Positions 1-5,696 of a stretch of DNA of 7,852 bases are shown one piece after another; positions within the stretch are counted from its first letter, which is position 1; each line of letters begins with the position of its first letter. The DNA is taken from assembly GCA_900769095.1 (NCBI GenBank), contig CAAGFH010000023.1:1-7852 (forward strand), given 5' to 3'. A program made the translations under genes and the position numbers. The notes under the pieces are model-generated. The model did no database searches. It was not told the DNA's origin and saw nothing but the letters and a program-made list of their open reading frames with translations. This stretch comes from Methanobacteriaceae archaeon (GTDB lineage: Archaea > Methanobacteriota > Methanobacteria > Methanobacteriales > Methanobacteriaceae).

Positions 1-121
1 AACCCATAAGGAATGTATAAGTTATTGGTCTAATAATTGGATTTAAAATATCTGAAATGAATACAAATCCTCCAAGAGCGATAAATAAAAATCCAACTAA
101 GATAGTTTTATTAAGTTTCAT
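1..121 (-). CDS. Start of an unrecognised membrane protein (partial, runs off the left edge)
   Basis: The minus strand opens with an ATG at 121-119 and stays open to the window edge, giving about 40 residues that begin MKLNKTILVGFLFIALGG. A hydrophobic segment covers about residues 6-23 and a second begins near residue 33, so this is the N-terminus of a polytopic membrane protein or one with an uncleaved signal anchor. I do not recognise the family from so short a piece. A PerM/AI-2E-type permease is one weak possibility. No clear Shine-Dalgarno sequence precedes the ATG, unlike the neighbouring genes, so the start could be leaderless or slightly wrong. There is no other in-frame ATG, GTG or TTG upstream before the stop at 163-161. 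The gene diverges from the TauE-type gene, with 41 bases between the two starts. Confidence 0.6.
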   Translation of the reverse strand, partial: MKLNKTILVGFLFIALGGFVFISDILNPIIRPITYTFLMG

Positions 122-162
122 TAACCAATAATTTAATATTACTACTTTAAATAAGTGATGTC
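122..162. promoter_or_regulatory. Short divergent intergenic region with AT-rich TATA-like boxes
   Basis: Only 41 bases separate two divergent start codons. The stretch holds TTTAATATT (133-141) and TTTAAATA (147-154), both resembling archaeal TATA boxes, and the ribosome binding site GTGATG at 155-160 for the plus-strand gene. A TATA box placed 25 bases before a transcription start could not leave room for a leader here, so at least one of the two promoters probably lies inside the opposite gene's 5' end. The promoter assignment is inference. The ribosome binding site is seen directly. Confidence 0.3.
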
Positions 163-972
163 ATGTTTACAATTTGGTATTTTATAGGTTTAATTTTAAT
201 AGGTATATGTGCAGGATTTGCATCAGGGCTTTTAGGAGTCGGAGGTGGATTTTTAATAGCTCCTCTTCAGTTTTTCTTACTTAAATCTATCGGTGTGGCG
301 CCTGAACTTGCAATTTTGATTTCATTTGGAACAAGCCTTGCAATTATTATTCCAACATCTATCAGTGGAGCTTACCGTCACACAAGATCTATGGACAATA
401 TTATAAAACCTGGTCTTCGTTTGGGTATTTTTGGAGTAATTGGTGGTTTTATTGGAGGTTTTGTTGCATCTGTTATTCCATCAAAAACATTGGAGATAAT
501 ATTTGGTCTTTTATTGCTATTTATTGCATTTAATAATATTGTAAATATCAATAAGGAAAGAGAAGAAGCTAGAATTCCATTTAACTGGTTAACAATTGGA
601 ATTATTGGTCTTGGTGTTGGATTTTCATCAGGACTTTTAGGTGTTGGTGGAGGAATATTTTTAATTGCAATTCTAACAGCACTTCTTGGATTTTCAATAA
701 TTGAAGCTATTGGAACTTCTTCAATATTCATTAGCCTAACTGCAATTGGAGGATTTATATCTTACATGATTTCAGGTTTTGGAGTAAGTACATTTCCATA
801 TTCCATTGGATATGTAAGTATTATCAATTTTGTCTTAATTGCATGTTTTTCTGTACCAATGGCTTCTGTTGGTGCGAAAATGGCACATAAAGTTCCTCAA
901 AAAAAGCTAAAAATGATATTTTCTGTTGTAATTTTATATATGGCATTGAAAATGTTATCTATATTACCTTAA
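163..972 (+). CDS. TauE/SafE-family membrane transporter (putative sulfite/organosulfonate exporter)
   Basis: A 269-residue integral membrane protein of the TauE/SafE (former DUF81) family, whose members are proposed to export sulfite, sulfoacetate or related anions across the cytoplasmic membrane. The substrate cannot be read from the sequence. The family's internal duplication is plain: GLLGVGGG occurs at residues 22-29 and again at 157-164, each at the start of a half. Each half also has a conserved GTS (about 56-58 and 184-186). The C-terminus has the usual GAKMAHKVPQKKLK pattern (237-250) before the last helix. About eight hydrophobic helices fit the family size of 250-270 residues. The ATG is set by GTGAT ending four bases upstream. 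The stop is followed directly by the ribosome binding site of the TPR gene, so the two are probably co-transcribed. Confidence 0.88.
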   Translation: MFTIWYFIGLILIGICAGFASGLLGVGGGFLIAPLQFFLLKSIGVAPELAILISFGTSLAIIIPTSISGAYRHTRSMDNIIKPGLRLGIFGVIGGFIGGFVASVIPSKTLEIIFGLLLLFIAFNNIVNINKEREEARIPFNWLTIGIIGLGVGFSSGLLGVGGGIFLIAILTALLGFSIIEAIGTSSIFISLTAIGGFISYMISGFGVSTFPYSIGYVSIINFVLIACFSVPMASVGAKMAHKVPQKKLKMIFSVVILYMALKMLSILP

Positions 973-981
973 GGTGATTTA

Positions 982-1341
982 ATGAGTGATAATAGGAAAG
1001 TTGGGAAAAATTTTGATGAAGATATGGCTAAAGATATTTTTGGGAAATTAAGAAATGTTAAAGGGAAAACAAAACCTAAAAAAGAATCCAAATTTAAAAA
1101 TATTTCTTATATGATTAATGAGGCACAATACCTTGAAAATAAGGGTTTATTTGATGAAGCTATTGATTTATATAAGCAGGTACTCTATACGCTACCTGAT
1201 TCTTCAAAAACATACGATTCATTAATTGCCATATATCAAAAACAGGGAAATGTCAATGCAGAAATAGACATTTTAAAAAAAGCTATTATGAATTGTAAGA
1301 AAAATACTGAATATAAAAAAAGATTAAAAGAAATAAGTTAA
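982..1341 (+). CDS. Small tetratricopeptide-repeat (TPR) protein
   Basis: A 119-residue soluble protein with no signal peptide or membrane segment. Residues 1-40 are highly charged and lysine-rich, probably disordered (KGKTKPKKESK at 27-37). Residues 44-77 form one TPR with the typical A..L...G.F.EAI.LY...L..LP pattern, and 78-110 form a second, poorer helix pair (IYQKQGNVNAEIDILKKAI). Two repeats are below the three usually needed for a full TPR superhelix, so it may pack against a partner. TPRs mediate protein-protein contact, and no catalytic role is suggested. GGTGAT at 973-978 sits directly after the TauE-type stop codon and four bases before the core-to-ATG spacing used elsewhere here, which fixes the start and suggests translational coupling. 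Whether it acts with the transporter is unknown. Confidence 0.75.
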   Translation: MSDNRKVGKNFDEDMAKDIFGKLRNVKGKTKPKKESKFKNISYMINEAQYLENKGLFDEAIDLYKQVLYTLPDSSKTYDSLIAIYQKQGNVNAEIDILKKAIMNCKKNTEYKKRLKEIS

Positions 1342-1356
1342 TTTTTTAACTTATTT
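1331..1356. terminator. Perfect 11-bp palindrome between convergent genes, likely bidirectional terminator
   Basis: AAATAAGTTAA (1331-1341) is followed by TTTT and then its exact reverse complement TTAACTTATTT (1346-1356). The arms contain the stop codons of both convergent genes (1339-1341 plus; 1353-1351 minus). On the plus strand a run of six T follows the TPR stop (1342-1347), which suits oligo-T termination in archaea. The stem is AT-rich and no long T-run follows it on either strand, so a terminator role is likely but inferred. Confidence 0.5.
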
Positions 1357-2196
1357 TATATATACGCCCATTCCCATTGCACTGATTTGGTAACTTTCAC
1401 CACCAAGTCCGATTAAACTGTACTGGATATCAAGGTCAATAACTCCATTTCCACCAGCAGCTTTGATTTTGGTAGTTAAATTGATTAAACATTCATGTTT
1501 TCCTTGTTTTAGAGTATTTAATGTATTAAGCTCTCTTTCTTTTAAATCCAAATCAAGCAATTCCGGATCTTTTTCTATGATTACTGTAGACTGGAACTGT
1601 CCGACATTAATAAGATATTTGTCTGAAACATCAGTACTTGTCATAAATATGAAATCTAAGCTATTGATTTCTTCATTATGTTTAATTTCATCATATTCTA
1701 CAATTTTCTTGGTTTTAACTTCAAGCGGTTTTTTAAGAATGTATTTGTATATGGGGGCTTTAAGTATATAATAAATTTTTTCAATTGTTCTTTTAATAAA
1801 TCTTAAAATATAAAATACAATCCCGATTATTATACCAAACAGAATATAATTTACTAAAGTTGGAAAAGCAGCCTGTAATATGACTGTAATTGATCCAAAA
1901 GTGATGAAATTAGCTCCAAGAGATGGGTTTACTAAAATAAAACTGTAGCATGTTGTCCCTACAAAAAGGATAAATGCACTTATTGCTCCAGTGTCTGTTT
2001 TCATTATTTTTTCTGCAAGAATGGTCTCGGCATATCCTGCGAGTAATGGAGCAACAGCTAATCCTAAATTCCAACCGAAAATTGCAAGATTCAAATATAA
2101 AAAGATTATGTATGTTATAGTACCTACAACAGTACCAAACAAGATACATATAACTTTCTGTCTGAAATTTTCAGGTTTTGACCATTCTAGTTTCAT
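1351..2196 (-). CDS. Membrane protein with C-terminal YbjQ-like domain
   Basis: A 281-residue protein. The first ~135 residues contain about four hydrophobic helices (roughly 16-38, 43-60, 70-90 and 100-133), with a loop motif GYAETILAEKI. A basic linker follows (about 134-170, IKRTIEKIYY...KTKK). The last ~100 residues resemble the preceding gene product: an opening beta pair (FIFMTSTDVSDKYLINVG against the [19 protein letters not shown] of the neighbour), then a helix, and an ending AAGGNGVIDLDIQYSLIGLGG...MGMGVYI that matches [19 protein letters not shown]...YGTAV. I infer a diverged YbjQ-type domain tethered to the membrane and facing the cytoplasm. Its function is unknown. A GTG at 2205 would add three residues, but that GTGA looks like the ribosome binding site for the ATG at 2196, so I chose the ATG. 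It is the last gene of the pyrH unit. Confidence 0.72.
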   Translation of the reverse strand: MKLEWSKPENFRQKVICILFGTVVGTITYIIFLYLNLAIFGWNLGLAVAPLLAGYAETILAEKIMKTDTGAISAFILFVGTTCYSFILVNPSLGANFITFGSITVILQAAFPTLVNYILFGIIIGIVFYILRFIKRTIEKIYYILKAPIYKYILKKPLEVKTKKIVEYDEIKHNEEINSLDFIFMTSTDVSDKYLINVGQFQSTVIIEKDPELLDLDLKERELNTLNTLKQGKHECLINLTTKIKAAGGNGVIDLDIQYSLIGLGGESYQISAMGMGVYIK

Positions 2197-2197
2197 T

Positions 2198-2521
2198 TTA
2201 TTCACACTTTACAGCAGTACCATATGCGGTTACAAGAATTGTATTTCCCATAGTACCACCAAGATTATCGTAAGATATTTTAAGTCCAATTATTGCATTG
2301 GCACCTAAATTTTCAGCTTTTTCTTCCATACTTTTTAAAGCTATATCTCTTGCTTTTTTCAATTCTTCTTCATATTTTGATGTTCTTCCACCTACAACGT
2401 CACGAACACCTGAGAATAAATCTTTATAGATATTAGCACCGATGAGTGATTCACCGGTAACTAAACCTCTGTATTCAATTATCTCTTTTGTAACAAGAGT
2501 GTTTGATGAGGTTAAAATCAT
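2198..2521 (-). CDS. YbjQ-family (UPF0145, 'heavy-metal-binding domain') protein
   Basis: A 107-residue cytoplasmic protein of the YbjQ/UPF0145 family, which forms small ring-like oligomers. The family's 'heavy-metal-binding' name comes from structural annotation rather than firm biochemistry. Recognised from the full-length layout: a start strand [23 protein letters not shown], then [24 protein letters not shown] (28-51), a helix with [26 protein letters not shown] (57-82), and the C-terminal strand [10 protein letters not shown] (95-104). All family hallmarks are present and the length is typical. AGTGAT (2530-2525) overlaps the stop codon of the upstream zinc-ribbon gene and sets the ATG. 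The stop lies one base before the ATG of the membrane gene that carries a related domain. Role in the cell is not known. Confidence 0.88.
   Translation of the reverse strand: MILTSSNTLVTKEIIEYRGLVTGESLIGANIYKDLFSGVRDVVGGRTSKYEEELKKARDIALKSMEEKAENLGANAIIGLKISYDNLGGTMGNTILVTAYGTAVKCE
2202..2205 (-). promoter_or_regulatory. Ribosome binding site core that decides the start of the membrane YbjQ-like gene
   Basis: On the minus strand GTGA (2205-2202) lies inside the end of the ybjQ-type gene, five bases before ATG at 2196. In most other genes here the same GTGA core lies four bases from the start. Reading this GTG as a start codon instead would leave the gene without a ribosome binding site. Confidence 0.5.
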
Positions 2522-2528
2522 TATATCA

Positions 2529-2720
2529 CTATTTATAAAAATTCATTATAGCCCAAACGATTAAGAAGAGTGCAATAACTGCGTATAAGACAATTCTGGT
2601 CTTTTTAGTTTGTGCTAATCTTGCATCCCAGACTTTTTGACAATCTGGTGAGCATACAAGTTCGTTTAAAGGAATTGGGGTTCCACATATTGGACAATGT
2701 TTGTGAGGTTCTACTGCCAT
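2529..2720 (-). CDS. Small membrane-anchored zinc-ribbon protein (DUF2116-like)
   Basis: A 63-residue protein with an N-terminal zinc ribbon and one C-terminal membrane helix. Four cysteines at residues 9, 12, 23 and 27 (CPIC...CSPDC) form the likely zinc site, resembling the DUF2116 family seen in methanogens. Residues 33-42 are basic and are followed by a helix at about 43-60 ([19 protein letters not shown]). By the positive-inside rule the ribbon stays in the cytoplasm. The function is unknown; such ribbons often bind nucleic acid or protein. The ATG is set by GGAGATGA (2732-2725), which directly follows the tatD stop. Its own stop TAG overlaps the next ribosome binding site. Both junctions indicate one mRNA with tatD and ybjQ. 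Confidence 0.82.
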   Translation of the reverse strand: MAVEPHKHCPICGTPIPLNELVCSPDCQKVWDARLAQTKKTRIVLYAVIALFLIVWAIMNFYK

Positions 2721-2732
2721 TTTTTCATCTCC

Positions 2733-3521
2733 TTAAATTTTAAAGAATTTTTTAGTATTTTTACTAACTTGTTTTTTAAGTTCTTGTGAATCAATCTCCA
2801 TGTAATATGCGATTGTTTCAAGAATATGAGGTAAATATTTTGGTTCATTTCTGTTTTTCTTTGGTTTAAAGTCAAAGTTTTTTGGTATTAGAAATGGTGC
2901 ATCTGTTTCAATCATTAATTTTTCAGGAGGAATTACACTAACTGCTTCTTGAAGGTCTTTTCCTCTTTTCATGTCACAAATCCATCCGGTAACACCAATA
3001 TAACAACCTAAATCAATATAATTCTGTGCTTCTTGTTTTGTTCCTGTAAAACAGTGGACTACGGATTTTTCAACAACACTTTCATGTCTTTTTAAAATGT
3101 TGTATAAATCTTCGTGTGCTTCACGTTCATGTAAGAATAGTGGCATTTCTAGCTTTTCTGCGACTTCGATTTGTGCTTCAAACCATTTTCTTTGAACATC
3201 TTGTGGTGAAAAGTTTCTGTTATAATCAAGACCGCATTCTCCAATAGCAACAACACAGTCATTTTCAGCTATTTTTTCAATTTTCCCCATTGTAGTCTCA
3301 TCACATGTTTTTGCATCATGTGGATGTACTCCAGATGTTGAAAATAAAGTTTCAGGATACTGTGATGCATATTGGGCCGCCATTTGGCTTGATTGTATAT
3401 TGGTTCCTGTGATAATGAATTGATTAACACCTACTTTTTTTGCTTCTTCAATTATTTCGATTCTATCTTTTTTAAATGAAGAATGCATTAAATTAAGGCC
3501 AATATCAACAAGATTATCCAC
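2733..3521 (-). CDS. tatD: TatD-family metal-dependent hydrolase (DNase)
   Basis: A 262-residue TIM-barrel hydrolase. The family cleaves DNA, and E. coli TatD is a magnesium-dependent 3'-5' exonuclease linked to repair and DNA fragmentation. This protein follows E. coli TatD from end to end: it opens VDIGLNLMHSSF, where the usual HxH is replaced by D6...N10 as in true TatD. It then has TGTN (38-41), GVHPHDA (64-70), the metal ligand E95 in GECGLDYNRNF, H131, H156 in HCFTGT, GVTGWICD (176-183), ETDAP with D207, and RNEP (224-227). The length is also about the same (E. coli 260). The start is GTG, fixed by GGTGAT three bases upstream. That site shares a base with the pyrH stop TAG. No Tat pathway role is implied. 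The closeness to bacterial TatD suggests transfer from bacteria, which is inference. Confidence 0.92.
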   Translation of the reverse strand: MDNLVDIGLNLMHSSFKKDRIEIIEEAKKVGVNQFIITGTNIQSSQMAAQYASQYPETLFSTSGVHPHDAKTCDETTMGKIEKIAENDCVVAIGECGLDYNRNFSPQDVQRKWFEAQIEVAEKLEMPLFLHEREAHEDLYNILKRHESVVEKSVVHCFTGTKQEAQNYIDLGCYIGVTGWICDMKRGKDLQEAVSVIPPEKLMIETDAPFLIPKNFDFKPKKNRNEPKYLPHILETIAYYMEIDSQELKKQVSKNTKKFFKI

Positions 3522-3524
3522 AAA

Positions 3525-3530
3525 ATCACC
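3525..3530 (-). promoter_or_regulatory. Ribosome binding site fixing the GTG start of tatD
   Basis: GGTGAT on the minus strand (3530-3525) starts on the last base of the pyrH stop codon TAG and ends three bases before the GTG at 3521. It is a strong match to the 16S anti-SD of methanogens, supports the non-ATG start and points to translational coupling with pyrH. Confidence 0.75.
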
Positions 3531-4207
3531 TATTCATTGATAACTTTAGTTCCTACGGTTTCACCATTAACTGCTTTGATTAAGTTTTCAGGTTCAAAAC
3601 CATTGGTAATTACGGTTTCTAAGTTTGATCTTTTAATCATTTGAACTGCAGTTGTGTCAAAGAATTCGTAAGTTCCTGCTTTTACATCTTTACCGCTTAA
3701 GAATTCAAGTAAATCAGTTGCAGTAATTTCAGGAACAAGTTCTGCATCATCGAATTTATTTGGATCTTTAGTATACATTCCATCTACTGAAGTTAAGTTA
3801 ATGAGCTTGTCTGCTTGGATATATTCTGCTAAAATTGCAGATACTGCATCAGTACTGTGTGCAGGTTCAGTTCCACCCATTACAATTATTTTTCCAGTAG
3901 CTGAGAATTCTAATGCTTCTTGGAAATTGTGAGGTACTCTTTGATACGCAGCATCTCCAAGTGCAGTTAACATTAACTTAGCATTAATTCTTGTTACTTC
4001 AATTCCAATGTCATCGCATTGTGCTTCACCAGCACCTAAGTCACGAACTACGCCAATATATTCCCTAGCTGGTTTTCCACCACCTACAACGACGAATAAT
4101 TCGTGTTCTTTTGCTAAATCTTTTAAAATAGCACTATATTCTTGGAATTTTTTACAATCATATTCTTTAAGTAAAATTGATCCTCCGATTGCTATTACAA
4201 TTTTCAT
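3530..4207 (-). CDS. pyrH: UMP kinase (uridylate kinase), archaeal type
   Basis: A 225-residue cytoplasmic amino-acid-kinase-fold enzyme that converts UMP + ATP to UDP + ADP in pyrimidine nucleotide synthesis. The start IAIGGSILL (5-13) is the phosphate-binding glycine/serine loop. [13 protein letters not shown] (39-51) is the second glycine-rich nucleotide site. [15 protein letters not shown] (65-79) and [18 protein letters not shown] (111-128) form the UMP pocket, and [14 protein letters not shown] (137-150) the ATP-site segment. The length fits archaeal PyrH, shorter than the ~240 residues of bacterial UMP kinases. GGTGAA (4216-4211) precedes the ATG with the common four-base spacing. It is the first gene of the five-gene minus-strand unit, so its promoter in 4208-4283 should drive tatD and the three small genes behind it. 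Confidence 0.95.
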   Translation of the reverse strand: MKIVIAIGGSILLKEYDCKKFQEYSAILKDLAKEHELFVVVGGGKPAREYIGVVRDLGAGEAQCDDIGIEVTRINAKLMLTALGDAAYQRVPHNFQEALEFSATGKIIVMGGTEPAHSTDAVSAILAEYIQADKLINLTSVDGMYTKDPNKFDDAELVPEITATDLLEFLSGKDVKAGTYEFFDTTAVQMIKRSNLETVITNGFEPENLIKAVNGETVGTKVINE

Positions 4208-4283
4208 ATATTCACCTTATATATAGTATATTTTATAGATATTATTTAAATCTTAATAAATATCAACTTAAAATGGTGGTTTA
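4208..4283. promoter_or_regulatory. Divergent promoter region between pyrH and the nitroreductase gene
   Basis: These 76 bases separate two divergent starts. ATTTAAAT (4244-4251) is a palindromic TATA-like box almost in the middle, about 36-40 bases from each start codon. That would suit a transcription start ~25 bases away and a short leader in either direction. A second AT stretch, TATATATA (4219-4226), is too near pyrH to serve it with a leader. Sequence this AT-rich gives such boxes by chance, so the sharing is inference. Confidence 0.4.
4275..4280 (+). promoter_or_regulatory. Ribosome binding site fixing the GTG start of the nitroreductase gene
   Basis: GGTGGT (4275-4280) lies three bases before GTG at 4284, at the same spacing as the other genes. 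The only nearby ATG (4273) hits an in-frame stop (TAG, 4282-4284) after three codons, so the GTG start is preferred. Confidence 0.55.
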
Positions 4284-4976
4284 GTGAAATTAGAAGAACA
4301 AATATATCTCAGAAAATCGTGCCGTAAATATCTAGATGAACCTGTTAATTTGGATTTAATTGACGAATTTATGAGTAATGTAAAACCTTTAAATGAGGAT
4401 ATTAAATATCGTTATGAATTTTTAAAACAAAATGAAGTTAGCAGTAAAATGCATTTTAAAGCACCATATTATTTGGCAATATATAGTGAGATAAAAGAAA
4501 ATTACATGGTAAATGCTGGTTTTATATTCCAACAGCTTTGTCTTTATCTTCAAAGTCAGGGTATTGGTAGTTGCTGGTTAGGACTTGGATCACCTAAAAA
4601 GAAGGACTCTGAATTTGTAATTCTTATTTCATTTGGAAAATCTGATGATATGACAAGAACTTTAGATGAATTTAAAAGAAATAATTTATCTAAAATCTCT
4701 GATGAAGTCGATGAGTCATTAATTCCAGCACAGCTTGCTCCGTCTGCAATGAACTCACAGCCATGGTATTTTAAGCATACTGTGGATGGTTTTGATGTCT
4801 ATCAGGTTAAACAGAATATTATTAAAAGACAGCTTCTTAAAAGATGGAATCCTATTGATATGGGAATAGCTATTAGTCATATGTATATAGCTAATGAAAA
4901 CACATTCGAATTTAAAATTAAAGATAATTTTGATGAACTTAAGGGATATACTTACATAGGAAGTATTAAAATTTAA
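4284..4976 (+). CDS. Nitroreductase-family flavoprotein (TM1586-like)
   Basis: A 230-residue cytoplasmic protein of the FMN-dependent nitroreductase superfamily; the natural substrate is not predictable. It has an N-terminal RKSCRKYLDEPV (10-21), like the RRSxRxF...PV start that contacts FMN phosphate. A central helix NAGFIFQQLCLYLQSQGIGS (77-96) precedes CWLGLG. APSAMNSQPW (152-161) is the FMN-ring segment. In ordinary nitroreductases that last motif lies only ~30 residues after the first; here it is ~140 residues later. This is the pattern of the TM1586 subfamily (Pfam TM1586_NiRdase), in which one chain mimics the usual dimer. The start is GTG with GGTGGT upstream. The gene is single, divergent from pyrH and convergent with the aquaporin gene, with no clear T-tract of its own after the stop. 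Confidence 0.85.
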   Translation: MKLEEQIYLRKSCRKYLDEPVNLDLIDEFMSNVKPLNEDIKYRYEFLKQNEVSSKMHFKAPYYLAIYSEIKENYMVNAGFIFQQLCLYLQSQGIGSCWLGLGSPKKKDSEFVILISFGKSDDMTRTLDEFKRNNLSKISDEVDESLIPAQLAPSAMNSQPWYFKHTVDGFDVYQVKQNIIKRQLLKRWNPIDMGIAISHMYIANENTFEFKIKDNFDELKGYTYIGSIKI

Positions 4977-5010
4977 AAAAAGAAAAAAATAGAGGATTTA
5001 GTTATCCTCT
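4975..5010 (-). terminator. Hairpin plus T-tract terminator of the aquaporin operon
   Basis: Read on the minus strand, AGAGGAT (5010-5004) pairs with ATCCTCT (4997-4991) around the six-base loop AACTAA, which contains the aquaporin stop codon. The stem is followed at once by AT7CT7 (4990-4975). This matches both a bacterial-style intrinsic terminator and the oligo-T signals that end archaeal transcripts. It works in one direction only, because the plus strand reads A-runs here. Confidence 0.75.
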
Positions 5011-5681
5011 GAGGTTAAACCTTTGAATAAGGTACCTGCAATGATTGCTCCGATAATTGGTGCTACAATAAATACCCAAACTTGTTGGAGAGCTTGTCCA
5101 CCAATGAATAATGCTGGTGCAATACTACGTGCTGGGTTAACTGAAGTTCCAGTTAATGGGATTCCCATAATGTGTACGAATGCAAGTGTTAAACCAATTA
5201 CAATACCTGCAACTGCACCATTTTCTGCTTTTTTAGTAACTCCAAGGACTGTAAATACAAATACAAATGTTAAAATAATTTCAACAATGATTGCACCAGT
5301 TACATTTAATCCAACGCTGGATGCAGCGCCAAATCCGTTTTGACCAAGTCCGGTTGCTGTGTAGCCTCCGAGAGTTGGTGCAGAGTTAATGATGACTGCT
5401 AAAAGACCAATACCAATAATTGCTCCAATACATTGGAAAACAATGTACATAACTAAGTCTTTTGTTTCTAATCTTCCATCAATCCACATACCGATTGAAA
5501 CAGCAGGGTTGATGTGACATCCAGAGATGTCTCCAATTACGTATGCCATAGCTACAATGGATAAACCAAATGCTAATGCAATACCGACATTACCTAACAC
5601 TGATCCTGCAATTGCTGCGCTTCCGCAACCAAACAATACAAGGACCATTGTTCCGATTAATTCTGAGATGTATCTTTTCAT
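4998..5681 (-). CDS. Aquaporin (MIP family; AqpM/AqpZ-type water channel)
   Basis: A 227-residue channel for water, and perhaps small neutral solutes, in the cytoplasmic membrane. Six hydrophobic helices (about 5-26, 33-50, 75-97, 127-148, 156-172, 200-219) frame two half-helices with the signature NPA boxes: GCHINPAV (NPA 58-60) and TSVNPARS (NPA 182-184). By alignment with E. coli AqpZ (F43, H174, T183, R189) the selectivity-filter residues are F38, H170, T179 and R185, a classical narrow water filter. The Methanothermobacter AqpM has Ile and Ser at the two middle positions, though it shares the SGCHINPAV segment. GGTGAC (5693-5688) precedes the ATG by seven bases from its GTGA core. The gene lies 15 bases after the stop of the wall-binding protein gene, so the two form one operon that ends in the terminator at its own stop. 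Confidence 0.93.
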   Translation of the reverse strand: MKRYISELIGTMVLVLFGCGSAAIAGSVLGNVGIALAFGLSIVAMAYVIGDISGCHINPAVSIGMWIDGRLETKDLVMYIVFQCIGAIIGIGLLAVIINSAPTLGGYTATGLGQNGFGAASSVGLNVTGAIIVEIILTFVFVFTVLGVTKKAENGAVAGIVIGLTLAFVHIMGIPLTGTSVNPARSIAPALFIGGQALQQVWVFIVAPIIGAIIAGTLFKGLTSEDN

Positions 5682-5696
5682 TTTTTTGTCACCTTT

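Noticed and set aside
378..731. Minus-strand open frame of 117 codons inside the TauE-type gene
   Set aside because: It lies antisense to a well-supported membrane transporter; its proline- and isoleucine-rich product mirrors the transporter's codons and it has no ribosome binding site.
2205..2205. GTG start for the membrane YbjQ-like gene, overlapping ybjQ by eight bases
   Set aside because: The GTGA there fits as the ribosome binding site for the ATG at 2196, and nothing upstream of the GTG resembles a binding site.
1463..2308. Open frames antisense or out of frame to the membrane YbjQ-like gene and ybjQ (1463-1771, 1910-2149, 1991-2308)
   Set aside because: All overlap genes with family-level support, show no recognisable domain and lack proper ribosome binding sites.
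4008..4226. Plus-strand open frame of 72 codons over the start of pyrH
   Set aside because: It is antisense to conserved UMP kinase motifs and extends into the promoter region; nothing in it resembles a protein family.
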